A program made the translations under genes and the position numbers. Below, piece by piece: positions 18,057 through 27,153 of a DNA stretch of 64,000 bases. Position 1 is the stretch's first letter. Each line of letters begins with the position of its first letter. Where the stretch lies: contig NZ_CP032347.1 of assembly GCF_005222205.1 (NCBI RefSeq), forward strand, positions 620,001-684,000. The letters run 5' to 3'. Below the pieces are notes generated by a model. The model was given only the letters and a program-made list of their open reading frames with translations. It did no database searches and was not told the origin of the DNA. The stretch comes from Azospirillum brasilense (lineage in GTDB: Bacteria; Pseudomonadota; Alphaproteobacteria; Azospirillales; Azospirillaceae).

Positions 18057-19306
18057 CCATGGTCCGCGAACTGGTGATGCCCAAGCTGGGGCTGACGATG
18101 ACCGAGGGGGTGCTCGCCGAATGGCGGGTGTCTCCCGGCCAGCCCTTCCGCAGCGGCGACGTGCTGCTCGTCGTCGAAACCGACAAGATCGCCTCGGAGG
18201 TCGAGGCCGACAGCGACGGCGTGCTGATCGAGACGACCATCCCCGCCGGTGAGACGGTGGCCGTCGGCACCCCGATCGCCCGCTGGTCCGCCGACGGCGC
18301 GGGCGCCGCCCCCGCTCCGGAGCCGGCGGAGGCGCCCGCCGCGAAACCCGCCCCGACACCCGTCGCCGCCAACGCCCGCCCCTTGCCCGCCCCGGTCCGC
18401 AGCAACGGGGAGCGCATCCTGTCGACACCGCTCGCCCGTCGACGCGCCGAGGGTTTAGGCGTCGATCTCACGACGCTGGCCGGAAGCGGGCCGCGTGGCC
18501 GCATCAAGGTGGCCGATGTCGAGGCGGCGGCCCAAACGCGGCCCACGCCTCAACCGGCACCCCAACCCGCGCCCCCGGCGCCGAAGATCGAGACATCCGC
18601 CGGAGAGCGGTCGAAGCCCACCGCCCTGCAGGCGACCGTCGCCCGCCGCCTGACCGCCGCCAAGCGCGACGTCCCGCACTTCTACCTCGCCGCGGAGGCC
18701 GAAGTGACGGAGCTGGCGGCCCTGCGCGACCGGCTGAACGCCGACACCGAATCCGGGCTGCCGCGGATTTCGATGACCCATCTGGTGCTGGCCGCGGTCG
18801 GGCGGGCGCTCGCCGCCATGCCGGAGATGGACCGGGTGTGGGACGACGAGCCTTCCGGCGGCGCGATCCTCGCCCTGGGCCGCGGCGACATCGGCATGGC
18901 GGTGGACACGCCGCGCGGGCTGGTCGCCCCGGTGCTGCGCGGGGCGGCGGCCCTGCCGCTCGACCGGCTGGCGGCGGAGGCCGCGTCGCTGACCCGCCGC
19001 GCCCGCGATGGGCGCCTGACCGAGGAGGACTTCCAGGGCGGCGCCGTCACCGTGTCGAACGCCGGCATGCACAACGTCACCTACATGTCCTCGATCATCA
19101 ATCCCGGCCAGTCGAGCATCCTCGGCGTCGGCAGCGTCCGTCCCGTGTTCCGTCCCGACGAGGCGGGCGCCCCGGTGCTGCGGCGTGAACTTGGCCTCGT
19201 CCTGTCGGCGGACCACCGGCTGTTCGACGGCGTGACCGCCCTGGCCTTCCTCAACCGCATCATCGCCGGGCTGGAGCGGCCGTTGCGCCTGCTTCGCGCA
19301 CCCTGA
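18053..19306 (+). CDS. Dihydrolipoamide acyltransferase (E2) of 2-oxoacid dehydrogenase complex
   Basis: This 417-residue E2 has one lipoyl domain (about residues 1-80, lipoylation site ETDKIASEVEA), an Ala/Pro-rich linker, a peripheral subunit-binding domain (about 120-160, TPLARRRAEGLGVDL) and a catalytic domain ending with SADHRLFDGVTALAF, which holds the His and Asp of the HxxxDG motif. It transfers the acyl group from E1 to CoA. No E3 (dihydrolipoamide dehydrogenase) gene is in the window, so a housekeeping E3 must be shared. The ATG at 18053 overlaps the upstream stop; a second Met lies at 18059. Confidence 0.9.
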   Translation: MTMVRELVMPKLGLTMTEGVLAEWRVSPGQPFRSGDVLLVVETDKIASEVEADSDGVLIETTIPAGETVAVGTPIARWSADGAGAAPAPEPAEAPAAKPAPTPVAANARPLPAPVRSNGERILSTPLARRRAEGLGVDLTTLAGSGPRGRIKVADVEAAAQTRPTPQPAPQPAPPAPKIETSAGERSKPTALQATVARRLTAAKRDVPHFYLAAEAEVTELAALRDRLNADTESGLPRISMTHLVLAAVGRALAAMPEMDRVWDDEPSGGAILALGRGDIGMAVDTPRGLVAPVLRGAAALPLDRLAAEAASLTRRARDGRLTEEDFQGGAVTVSNAGMHNVTYMSSIINPGQSSILGVGSVRPVFRPDEAGAPVLRRELGLVLSADHRLFDGVTALAFLNRIIAGLERPLRLLRAP

Positions 19307-19339
19307 ACCAAAGCCGCCTGACCCAAGGAACGACTCCCC

Positions 19340-20512
19340 ATGGACTTCCAGCTTTCCGAAGAACAGCGCCTGATGATCGAGACGGCGTCGCGCGTCGGCG
19401 CCGAGTTCGGTCCCGACTATTGGCGTGAGCAGGACGCGAAGAAGAGTTTCCCGACCGAGGCTTGGGCCGGCATCTGCGAATCCGGCCTCGGCGGCGTCTC
19501 CCTGCCGGAGGAATATGGCGGCTCCGGCCTCGGCATGCTCGACATGGCGCTGGTGGTGGAGGCGCTGTCGGCGGCCGGCGGCGGCGCGACTCTGGCCCAG
19601 CTCTTCATGATCAACCCGATCTTCGGCGGCGTGGCGCTGGCGAAGTTCGGCAGCAAGGCGCAGAAGGACGCCATGCTGCCCGCCCTGATCCAGGGCAAGC
19701 TGAACTTCTGCATGGCGCTGACCGAGCCGAACGCCGGCTCCAACAGCCTAGAGATCCGGACCTTCGCCCACGCCGACGGCCAGGGCTGGCGGCTGAAGGG
19801 CCAGAAGATCTGGATCACCGGCGTGCCCGACGCGCAGAAGATGCTGGTGGTGGCCCGCACCACCCGGCTGGAGGAGGCCGGCCGCCGCACCGCCGGCATC
19901 AGCCTGTTCCTGATCGACGTGGACCGCGAAGGGCTCAGCCACCAGCCGATCGAAAAGGTCGGCACCAACACGCTGGCTTCGAGCACCGTCTATTTCGACG
20001 ACGTGCGGATCGAGCCGGACGAGCTGATCGGCACGCTCGACGGCGGCTGGCACCAGCTTCTCGACGTGCTGAACACCGAGCGCATCGTCACCACCGCCGG
20101 ACTAGTCGGTGCCGGCAGCCTCGCCATCCGGCTGGCGGTGGACTACGCCAAGGACCGCAAGGTCTTCGGCGACAAGCCGGTGGCCGCCTACCAGGGCGTC
20201 CAGTTCCCGCTCGCCCAGGCCCACGCTGAGTTGCAATGCGCCCGGCTGATGAATCTGAAGGCGGCGTCGCTCTGCGATACGGGCCTGCCCTACGGCAGCG
20301 AGGCCAACATCGCCAAGCTGATCGCGGCGCAGGCGGCGTCCCACGCCATCGAGCGGTCGATGCAGGCGATGGGCGGCATGGGCTACGCCAAGGAATACCA
20401 TGTCGAGCGGCTGTGGCGCGACGCGAGGCTGTTCCGCTTCGCCCCGGTGTCGGAAGAGATGGTGCTGAACTTCATCGCCATGCACGATCTCGGCATGCCG
20501 AAATCCTACTGA
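19340..20512 (+). CDS. Acyl-CoA dehydrogenase
   Basis: This 390-residue flavoprotein has the three-part acyl-CoA dehydrogenase fold: the N-terminal helical part (EEQRLMIETASRVGAEFG), the middle beta domain (ALTEPNAGSN, KIWITGVPDA) and the C-terminal helical part (DRKVFGDKPVAAYQGVQFPLA, MGGMGYAKEYHVER). It introduces a 2,3-double bond in an acyl-CoA and passes electrons to ETF. It stands after the E2 gene in the same operon with a GGAACGA leader. Substrate chain type is not readable. The gene is followed by a run of hairpins. Confidence 0.92.
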   Translation: MDFQLSEEQRLMIETASRVGAEFGPDYWREQDAKKSFPTEAWAGICESGLGGVSLPEEYGGSGLGMLDMALVVEALSAAGGGATLAQLFMINPIFGGVALAKFGSKAQKDAMLPALIQGKLNFCMALTEPNAGSNSLEIRTFAHADGQGWRLKGQKIWITGVPDAQKMLVVARTTRLEEAGRRTAGISLFLIDVDREGLSHQPIEKVGTNTLASSTVYFDDVRIEPDELIGTLDGGWHQLLDVLNTERIVTTAGLVGAGSLAIRLAVDYAKDRKVFGDKPVAAYQGVQFPLAQAHAELQCARLMNLKAASLCDTGLPYGSEANIAKLIAAQAASHAIERSMQAMGGMGYAKEYHVERLWRDARLFRFAPVSEEMVLNFIAMHDLGMPKSY

Positions 20513-20684
20513 AGCGGATTACGATCCGCTTCGGACCGCAACCGCGGTCCCGGCCGCCCATGCGGCCGAAGCCCGACCTCTCGCGGGAACAGAGTTCCCG
20601 CTGGCGGCAAGCGGATGCCACCGGCATCCGCTGAGAGCCGGCAAGTGAGGTCGTATAGACAGCGAAGCCGGCGGATAAGCCGGC
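20511..20684. repeat. Array of six short hairpins including a 62-bp dispersed repeat (copy A)
   Basis: Six consecutive inverted repeats occur between the acyl-CoA dehydrogenase and ligase genes: arms at 20511-20519/20524-20532, 20533-20539/20544-20550, 20551-20557/20562-20568, 20584-20590/20594-20600, 20611-20619/20623-20631 and 20667-20672/20679-20684. The first three form a unit (20514-20575) that is repeated, inverted, at 52115-52176 with about 54 of 62 identical bases and no gaps. No T-run follows, so this is not a simple terminator. A small mobile repeat or an RNA processing/stabilising element are both possible. Confidence 0.75.
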
Positions 20685-20710
20685 CGCACATCCCGAGGGA
20701 GGGGACACCC

Positions 20711-22225
20711 GTGGTCAATCTGAGCGCCTTCATCCGGTTCCACGCGCTGCGCACGCCCGACCGGCTGGCGCTGGTCTATGGCGACCAGCGCATCAGCTAC
20801 GCCGACTTCCTCGACCGCATCGGGCGCATGGCCGCCTTCCTCCACCGGCGCGGCGTGCGCGAGGGCGACGTGGTGGCGGTGGTGATGAAGAACAGCGCCG
20901 CCTTCCTGGAGATCGCCTTCGCCGCCAGCCACCTCGGCGCGGTGTTCCTGCCGATCAACTACCGGCTGGCCGCCCCCGAGGTCGCCTTCATCACCGGCAA
21001 CGCCGGGGCGGTGCTGGTCTTCGCCGACACCGAGCTGGCTGCGGCGGTGACGGACGACCCACGCGCCGTCCTGGTCGATGCGGCGGCGCAGGCGGACGGA
21101 CGGGCGCTGGCCGGCGCCGACGGGCCGGTGCCGCCGATGCGGGTGCGCGGGACGCAGGACCTGTTCCGGTTGATGTACACGTCGGGCACCACCGACCACC
21201 CCAAAGGGGTCATGCATTCCTATGAGAACTTCTATTGGAAATGCATGGACCATGTGACGGCGCTGGGGCTGACGGCGGAGGACCGGCTGCTGGCGGTCGG
21301 GCCGCTGTACCATGTCGGCGCCTTCGACCTGCCCGGCCTCGCGGTGCTGTGGCTGGGCGGCACGATCTGCCTGCTGCGCGACTTCGATCCCGACACGGCG
21401 CTCGCCGCCATCGAGCGCGAGCAACTGACCGGCGCCTGGTTCGCCCCGGTGATGGTCGGGCGCATCCTGTCCCACCCGGAACGCGGGCGCTACGACGTCT
21501 CCAGCCTGAAATGGGCGATCGGCGGCGGCGAGCGCACGCCGGAGCAGCGCATCCGCGACTTCACCGGCCTGTTCGCCAACGCCCGCTACATCGACGGTTA
21601 CGGCCTGACGGAGAGCTGCTCGGGCGACACGCTGATGGAGGCCGGGCGCGAGATCGAGAAGATCGGCTCGACGGGCCGGGCGCTCGCCCATGTGGAGGTC
21701 GACATCCGCGACGATGCCGGCACCTCCCTGCCCGCCGGGGACATCGGCGAGATCTGCCTGCGCGGCCCGAAGGTCACCAAGGGCTACTGGAAGGACCCGG
21801 AGAAGACGGCGCGCAGCTTCTACGGCGACTGGTTCCGAACCGGCGACGTCGGCTATCTCGACGCCGACGGCTTCCTGTTCCTGACCGACCGCAAGAAGGA
21901 CATGATCATCAGCGGCGGCGAGAACATCGCGTCTTCGGAGATCGAACGGGTCGTCTTCCTATTGCCCCAGGTCGTCGAGGTCGCCGTCATCGCGGTCCCC
22001 GACGAGCGCTGGGGCGAGGTGCCGGCGGCGGTCGTGGTGCTGAAGGAGGGCGAGAGCCTCGACGCCGAGACGCTGGAACAGCACTGCCGCCGGCACCTTG
22101 CCGGCTTCAAGATCCCCAAGCGCCTGCTGCTGCGCGAGGCGCTGCCGCGCAACCCGTCCGGCAAGGTGCTGAAGCGCGTGCTGCGCGACGAGCTGGCCCC
22201 CGCCCATTCGGAGGACACCCCTTGA
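20711..22225 (+). CDS. AMP-dependent acyl-CoA synthetase/ligase
   Basis: This 504-residue ANL-superfamily ligase has the P-loop MYTSGTTDHPKGV, the A5 motif YGLTE, the hinge and adenylate-binding segment TGDVGYLDADGFLF with DRKKDMIISGGENI, and the A10 lysine in NPSGKVLKR. It activates a carboxylic acid to acyl-CoA with ATP. The start is GTG at 20711 with GAGGGAGGGG upstream. An in-frame ATG at 20615 lies within the hairpin array and is rejected. As the only ligase in the operon it probably performs the entry step of the pathway. Confidence 0.92.
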   Translation: MVNLSAFIRFHALRTPDRLALVYGDQRISYADFLDRIGRMAAFLHRRGVREGDVVAVVMKNSAAFLEIAFAASHLGAVFLPINYRLAAPEVAFITGNAGAVLVFADTELAAAVTDDPRAVLVDAAAQADGRALAGADGPVPPMRVRGTQDLFRLMYTSGTTDHPKGVMHSYENFYWKCMDHVTALGLTAEDRLLAVGPLYHVGAFDLPGLAVLWLGGTICLLRDFDPDTALAAIEREQLTGAWFAPVMVGRILSHPERGRYDVSSLKWAIGGGERTPEQRIRDFTGLFANARYIDGYGLTESCSGDTLMEAGREIEKIGSTGRALAHVEVDIRDDAGTSLPAGDIGEICLRGPKVTKGYWKDPEKTARSFYGDWFRTGDVGYLDADGFLFLTDRKKDMIISGGENIASSEIERVVFLLPQVVEVAVIAVPDERWGEVPAAVVVLKEGESLDAETLEQHCRRHLAGFKIPKRLLLREALPRNPSGKVLKRVLRDELAPAHSEDTP

Positions 22226-23640
22226 CCGCTCCCGACCTGACCGCTCCCGACACCCTGGCGGCGGCCATCGCCCGCTTCGTCGCCGGCCTGACCCTGGACA
22301 GCCTGCCGCCCGACGTGGTGGAGAAGGCGCGGGTCTGCCTGCTGAACGGCTACGGAATCGCCCTCGGCGGCCACGGCACCCCCTACGCACCGGTGGCGCG
22401 GGCGGCGGCGCTGGCCCTGCATGGCGAACGATCCGACGGCACCACCATGCTGGGCGACGGACGGCGGACCAGCATCCCCGGCGCTGCGCTCGCCGGCTCC
22501 GCCCTGTTCCACGGCCGGGCGCAGGAGGACACCTGCGGCGCCGCCCACCTCGGAGCCGTGCTGATCCCGCTGCTGACCGCGCTGGTCGAGGCCGGGGACG
22601 GCCCGGTGGAACGGCTGCTGCCGGCCCTGGTCGCCGGCTACGAGGCGGGCGGGCTGCTGGAGAACGCCTTCTCGCCGCTGACCACGCCCGCCGGCCTGCG
22701 CGCCTCGCCGCTCTACGGCACCTTGGCCGCCGCCGCCGGGGCGGCGCACCTGCTCGGCCTGCCGGAGGACCGCATCGCGGCGGCGCTCGCCAACGCCGCC
22801 TCCTTCACCGGCGGCATCCTGCAATCCTTCGACGACGGCACCGACGAGTGGCGCTATCAGGTCGGCGTCGCCGCGGTGAACGGCCTGACGGCGGCGCGGC
22901 TGGCGGCGGCGGGCTCCGTCTCGGCGCCCCGTGCCTTCGAGGGACGGACCGGCTTCGTCCGCGCCTTCGCCCGCACCGGCTGCGATCCGGCGGAACTGGC
23001 GGCGCGGCTGGGCCGCGACTGGTCGATCCACCGCGTCACCTTCAAGCCCTACCCGGTCTGCGCCTTCAACCAGACCCCGGTCACCGCGGCGCTCGCCCTG
23101 CGCGGCGAGGTGGCGGGCCGGGCCATCCGGTCGGTGACCGTGCGCATGAACCCGTTCGAGACCGGCTACGCCGGCATGGATTCGAAGGGACCCTTCGCCA
23201 GCATCTCCGGCACGCTGATGAGCATCCCCTTCTGCATCGCGCTGACCCTGCTGCGCGGCGTGCCGACCATGGAGACGATGACCCGCTACGACGACGGCGC
23301 GGTCAACGCCCTGGTCGAACGCGTCGCTCTCGTCCCCGACGAGGGCGTGCGGCGGCTGTGCTGTGCCATCGACGTGATGTTGGAGGACGGCACGGCGCTG
23401 GCCCGCCGCCAGGACATGACGACCGGCGACTTCTCCCTGCCCTGGGAGGCGGTGAGCGCTCTGGTCCGCCGCATTGGGGATGAAACCGGGGTGCCCGCCG
23501 ACGCCTACGACTGGATCGAGCGCTTCGCCCGCGCCCTGCCCGGCGCTTCGATCGGCGATGTGCTGGAGGCGTTCGGGCGGCTTCCCGATCACCTCCATCA
23601 GACGTCGGATTCTCTCGTCAAAAGCGTGGCGAACAGCTAA
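22222..23640 (+). CDS. MmgE/PrpD family protein (2-methylcitrate dehydratase-like)
   Basis: This 472-residue protein begins at a TTG that overlaps the ligase stop (TTGA). It shows the PrpD fold: FVAGLTLDSLPPDVVEKAR, GGHGTPYAPVARA, a central GTLAAAAGAAHLLGL helix bundle and FKPYPVCAFNQTPVTAA in the second domain. Family members include 2-methylcitrate dehydratase, cis-aconitate decarboxylase and iminodisuccinate epimerase, so it probably adds or removes water or CO2 from a polycarboxylate or related acid. Exact activity cannot be inferred. Confidence 0.88.
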   Translation: MTAPDLTAPDTLAAAIARFVAGLTLDSLPPDVVEKARVCLLNGYGIALGGHGTPYAPVARAAALALHGERSDGTTMLGDGRRTSIPGAALAGSALFHGRAQEDTCGAAHLGAVLIPLLTALVEAGDGPVERLLPALVAGYEAGGLLENAFSPLTTPAGLRASPLYGTLAAAAGAAHLLGLPEDRIAAALANAASFTGGILQSFDDGTDEWRYQVGVAAVNGLTAARLAAAGSVSAPRAFEGRTGFVRAFARTGCDPAELAARLGRDWSIHRVTFKPYPVCAFNQTPVTAALALRGEVAGRAIRSVTVRMNPFETGYAGMDSKGPFASISGTLMSIPFCIALTLLRGVPTMETMTRYDDGAVNALVERVALVPDEGVRRLCCAIDVMLEDGTALARRQDMTTGDFSLPWEAVSALVRRIGDETGVPADAYDWIERFARALPGASIGDVLEAFGRLPDHLHQTSDSLVKSVANS

Positions 23641-23669
23641 ATCCGGGACGCAGAGGGAGATTTCAGGCG

Positions 23670-24326
23670 ATGGCGGCGATGGGGCGGACGGCGGGAAAGA
23701 AGACGCGGGTGCAGCGGTCGGAAGAGGTTCGCGACGCTCTGTTCCAGGCCGCCGCCGAGGTGGTCGGGGAATATGGCTACATCGACGCCTCGATCACCCG
23801 GATCACCCAGCGGGCGAACCTGGCGCAGGGCACCTTCTACAACTACTTCGCCTCGCGTCAGGAGATCTTCGACGAGCTGCTTCCGGTGCTGGGGGCAAAG
23901 ATGCTGGTTCACATCCGCCAGCAGGCCAGCGGCGCCAAGACCTTTCTGGAGAAGGAGGAGCAATCGTTCCGCGCCTTCTTCTCCTTCCTCAAGCGCATGC
24001 CCTATTTCCTGCGCATCCTGAACGAGGCGGAGATCTTCGCGCCGAAGGCTCACCGCCAGCATTTCCACAACATCACCGGCGGCTACATGCGCTTTCTGCG
24101 CAACGCCCGCAAGAACGGCGAGATCGCCAACCTCGGCGACGAGGCGCTGGAACCGTTGGTCTACATGCTGATCGCCACGCGTGGCTATCTCGCCTTGCGC
24201 TACACCGATGAGAACGGTGTCGTCAATCTGCCGGAAGAAGCCGTCCGGATGTATCTTCAGCTCCTGGCCAGGGGCCTTCTGTCCGGGGAGCCGCCGGTGT
24301 CCGCCGGTTCCGGCCCGGCTGGCTGA
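23670..24326 (+). CDS. TetR-family transcriptional regulator
   Basis: This 218-residue protein has a TetR N-terminal HTH (AAAEVVGEYGYIDASITRIT, then ANLAQGTFYNYFASRQEIFD) and a ligand-binding C-domain. It is the last gene of the catabolic operon, 29 bp after the MmgE/PrpD gene. The paired dyads before both divergent operons (14947-14971 and 15138-15158) have the length and symmetry of TetR operators. It is therefore likely to repress both uptake and degradation until an acyl-CoA or acid ligand binds. This link is inferred. Confidence 0.9.
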   Translation: MAAMGRTAGKKTRVQRSEEVRDALFQAAAEVVGEYGYIDASITRITQRANLAQGTFYNYFASRQEIFDELLPVLGAKMLVHIRQQASGAKTFLEKEEQSFRAFFSFLKRMPYFLRILNEAEIFAPKAHRQHFHNITGGYMRFLRNARKNGEIANLGDEALEPLVYMLIATRGYLALRYTDENGVVNLPEEAVRMYLQLLARGLLSGEPPVSAGSGPAG

Positions 24327-24488
24327 ACCTGATCAATCGGGCGTCTCTCATCCGGGACGCGGCGCCGGGTCCACGCTCACGCCGCCGGCCATCGGCGCGG
24401 GACCCGTGACGTCCATCCGGCGGCCCACCTCCCACCGGATGCAACGCCCAGACCACAGTTCCCGTGCTATTGTCGGGCGACGTCAACG

Positions 24489-25397
24489 ATGAGAGGTTCC
24501 CGACCGGTCATGGCCCGACGATGGTCTTTCGCAGCGCTGACGATCCTTTGCGGCGTTTGGTTCACCGCTGACGCGACGGCGGCCGATCCGGTTCCCCGAT
24601 CGTCCCCCCCGGCCTCCGGCACCCTGCCGATGGATCCCGGCAGGGTGGCTTTCCAGCCGTCGATCCCGTTCCCCTCGGCACAGCCGATCGGCAGCTACGC
24701 CAACGGCTGCATCCGCGGCGCGCAGACGCTGCCCCCCGAAGGCCTCGGCTACCAGGCGGTCAACCTGTCGCGGAACCGGAACCACGGCCACCCCGACACC
24801 ATCGCCTTCGTCGAAAGCCTCGCCCGCCGGGCGCAGGCCGAGCGGCTCGGGCGGCTGGCCATCGGCGACATCTCCAAGCTTTACGGCGGCCGCATGGAAA
24901 GCGGACACGCCAGCCACCAGATCGGCCTCGACGTGGACGTGTGGTTCGATCTCGACCAGCCGCCTCTCGCGCGGGAGGCGCGGGAGCGGACGGATTTCCC
25001 GACCATGGTGAACCGGCAGACGCAGCGCGTCCTCCCGGAGCGGTTCGGCCCCCGGCAGGCGCGCCTGCTGCAACTGGCGGCGACCAGTCCGAAGGTCGCG
25101 CGGGTGTTCGTGAACCCGGCAATCAAGCTGGCGCTCTGCCAGAGCGAGCGTGGCGACCGATCCTGGCTGAACGCGGTTCGTCCCTGGGCCGGACACGACT
25201 CCCACTTCCATGTGCGGATGAACTGCCCGGCCGGATCGACGGCCTGCATCCCGCAAGCGCCCATTCCACCGGGGGACGGCTGCGGCCAGGAGCTTCTGAG
25301 CTGGTTCGAACCCCCGAAGGAATCGCCGGCGCCCCGGCCACCCAAAGCCATCCCGGAGCCACCGGCCGCCTGTCTGGAGGTTCTGGCGGGAAACTGA
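24489..25397 (+). CDS. mepA: Penicillin-insensitive murein endopeptidase (MepA family)
   Basis: This roughly 300-residue secreted enzyme cleaves the D-alanyl-meso-diaminopimelyl cross-link of peptidoglycan in the periplasm. A signal peptide is visible (WSFAALTILCGVWF, cleavage near ATAADP). The LAS-family metal site is present as SGHASHQIGLDVDVW and later HDSHFHVRM. The start may be ATG at 24489 or 24510; the latter gives a more typical signal. It is a stand-alone gene between two operons. Downstream, 25398-25570 shows only GC-rich hairpins and the upstream region of the iron genes. Confidence 0.9.
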   Translation: MRGSRPVMARRWSFAALTILCGVWFTADATAADPVPRSSPPASGTLPMDPGRVAFQPSIPFPSAQPIGSYANGCIRGAQTLPPEGLGYQAVNLSRNRNHGHPDTIAFVESLARRAQAERLGRLAIGDISKLYGGRMESGHASHQIGLDVDVWFDLDQPPLAREARERTDFPTMVNRQTQRVLPERFGPRQARLLQLAATSPKVARVFVNPAIKLALCQSERGDRSWLNAVRPWAGHDSHFHVRMNCPAGSTACIPQAPIPPGDGCGQELLSWFEPPKESPAPRPPKAIPEPPAACLEVLAGN

Positions 25398-25570
25398 GCC
25401 TCGCGCCGGCCGGAGCGGCGGCCGGCGGGCGAACCCGAAGACGGCCGGCGACGGGACACCGGACAGCGCTCCGGCGTTCGCGCACAGGATACCAGACACA
25501 AGGACGACCGCCGCCCGCCGCCCCCTCACCCATCCCCAGAAAAGAAATTTTTATCGGCCGATCTATTGAT

Positions 25571-25589
25571 TGCGAATGATTCGCATTCG
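25571..25589. promoter_or_regulatory. Fur-like operator upstream of fecI
   Basis: TGCGAAT-g-ATTCGCA (25571-25585) is a perfect 7-1-7 dyad, overlapping a second one, GAATG/CATTC, which runs to 25589. This architecture is that of overlapping Fur half-sites. It lies 48-66 bp before the chosen fecI start in an AT-rich stretch. Related sequences occur at 27154-27184 and 39009-39029. Confidence 0.65.
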
Positions 25590-25636
25590 TTGTTATGAGA
25601 GGCCGCAAGCTTCTGGGAACGGGTGTTGTCCTTGTC

Positions 25637-26143
25637 ATGGCTGAAAGAGACCGGACTTCCCTGCTGGGTCTGCTGCTCGACCACTACGAAGAGATGACCG
25701 GCCATCTGGCCCGGCGTCTGGGGTCGCTCTGCCTGGCCGAGGATGTCGTGCAGGACACCTATCTGCGCCTGCGCAGCCTGACCGCGCTGCCGGAGATCGA
25801 CAACCCGCGCTCCTACCTGTACCGCATGGCCGACAACATCGCGCTGGACCGGTTGCGGGCGGAAATCCGCCGGGGAAGGCGCTTCGCCCCGGCGGAACTG
25901 GGGCTCGACCGCCCGCTGGACGAGCCGGACGCCGAGGCGACGCTGGAGCACAAGCAGCGGCTGGAACGGCTGAGCCGGGCGCTGGACGAACTGCCGCCGC
26001 GCTGCCGCGAGGTGTTTCTGCTTCACAAATTCGACGGGCTGAGCCATGCCGACATCGCCGCGCGCCTCGGCATCTCGCGCAGCATGGTGGAGAAGCATGT
26101 CATGAAGGCCTTGGCCCATTGCCGCGACCGGCTGGCGCCGTGA
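25637..26143 (+). CDS. fecI: FecI-type ECF sigma factor
   Basis: This 168-residue iron-starvation ECF sigma factor has region 2 (HLARRLGSLCLAEDVVQDTY, NPRSYLYRMADNIALDR) and region 4 (LDELPPRCREVFLLHKFDGL, IAARLGISRSMVEKHV). It would direct RNA polymerase to the adjacent TonB receptor gene after a signal relayed by FecR. An in-frame ATG at 25595 would sit on the Fur-like site without a ribosome-binding sequence, so the ATG at 25637, which gives the usual FecI length, is chosen. The fecR start overlaps its stop (TGATG). Confidence 0.9.
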   Translation: MAERDRTSLLGLLLDHYEEMTGHLARRLGSLCLAEDVVQDTYLRLRSLTALPEIDNPRSYLYRMADNIALDRLRAEIRRGRRFAPAELGLDRPLDEPDAEATLEHKQRLERLSRALDELPPRCREVFLLHKFDGLSHADIAARLGISRSMVEKHVMKALAHCRDRLAP

Positions 26144-27090
26144 TGGAGCGCGAGCGCGACCAACCGGGCTTACCGGACGACCCGCGGGACGCGGCCCTGG
26201 CGTGGTTCGTGCGCCTGGAGTCCGGCGACGCCGACGCGGCGGACCGCCGGGCCTTCCATGCCTGGCTGGCGCAGGACCCGGCCCACCGCCGCGAATACGA
26301 CCGGCTGGCCGGGCTGTGGGGCGATCTGGACCGGGTGTCCGATCCGCGCAAGGACCGCCGGGCCGCTCCGACGCGCCGCCGGTTCCTGGCGTTCGGCGCC
26401 GCCGGCGGGGCGGCGGCCTGCGCCGCGGCGCTGGGCGGCGCGGTCGTGCTGACCGGCTGGCCGGGCGACCTGAAGACCGGAATTGGCGAGCGGCGGACGG
26501 TGACGCTGGACGACGGCTCGGTCCTCACCCTGGACGCCGACAGCGCGCTGTCCATCGACTTCACCGCCGCGGAGCGGCGCGTCCGTTTGACCGGGGGACG
26601 GGCGCATTTCATCACCGCTCCCGACCCGGGGCGTCCCTTCGTCGTCGCTTGCGCCAACGGGCGGATCGCCACCGCCGACGCCAGCTTCGTGGTGCACCGC
26701 TGCCTGGACTCCGTGGTGGTCGCGGTGGAGGCCGGAACGGCCAGCCTGACCACCGGGACGGAGCCCTCCCTCCCCATCGCCGCCGGGCAAAGCCGGTCCT
26801 ACGGACCCGATGGTCCCGGCCCGCTGCTGAACCAGGGCGTGGCGGTGGAGAACGCGTGGCGGCACGGCCGTCTGGTCTTCCAGGCACAGCCGCTCGACGC
26901 GGTGATCGCCGATCTCAACCGCTACCACCCCGCCCGCATCGTGCTGTGGGACCGCCCGCTCGCCGGCCTGCGCTTCGACGGCAGCGTGGACATCAGCCGG
27001 CCGGACGCCGCCCTGAACGCCATTCTCCGCACGCTTCCCTTGCGCACGCTGCGCCCCGTTCCCGGTCTGGTCATCATCCGCTCCGTCTAG
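26143..27090 (+). CDS. fecR: FecR-family anti-sigma/sigma regulator
   Basis: This 315-residue inner-membrane protein has a cytoplasmic N-terminal domain (ALAWFVRLESGDADAADRRA, HAWLAQDPAHRREYDRL, DUF4880), one membrane segment around residues 80-105 (FGAAGGAAACAAALGGAVVL) and a periplasmic FecR domain (RRTVTLDDGSVLTLDADSAL). The C-terminus (QPLDAVIADLNRYHPARIVL) resembles the STN-like end that contacts the receptor signalling domain. It holds or licenses FecI depending on siderophore occupancy of the receptor. It starts one base into the FecI stop codon. Confidence 0.92.
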   Translation: MERERDQPGLPDDPRDAALAWFVRLESGDADAADRRAFHAWLAQDPAHRREYDRLAGLWGDLDRVSDPRKDRRAAPTRRRFLAFGAAGGAAACAAALGGAVVLTGWPGDLKTGIGERRTVTLDDGSVLTLDADSALSIDFTAAERRVRLTGGRAHFITAPDPGRPFVVACANGRIATADASFVVHRCLDSVVVAVEAGTASLTTGTEPSLPIAAGQSRSYGPDGPGPLLNQGVAVENAWRHGRLVFQAQPLDAVIADLNRYHPARIVLWDRPLAGLRFDGSVDISRPDAALNAILRTLPLRTLRPVPGLVIIRSV

Positions 27091-27153
27091 CCGGTCCGCA
27101 TCAAATTTTTTCAAAATCAAGGTGAGGCAGTTCCCACCGGACAACGTCGTGAC

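Noticed and set aside
15291..18428. Very long minus-strand open frame of over 1000 codons opposite the E1/E2 genes
   Set aside because: It runs opposite four well-recognised genes, is rich in Arg/Gly/Ala/His with no domain, and arises from the absence of stop codons in GC-rich antisense DNA.
20511..20532. First hairpin after the acyl-CoA dehydrogenase gene as a Rho-independent terminator
   Set aside because: No T-run follows, five further hairpins come after it, and the next gene on the same strand is close and functionally linked.
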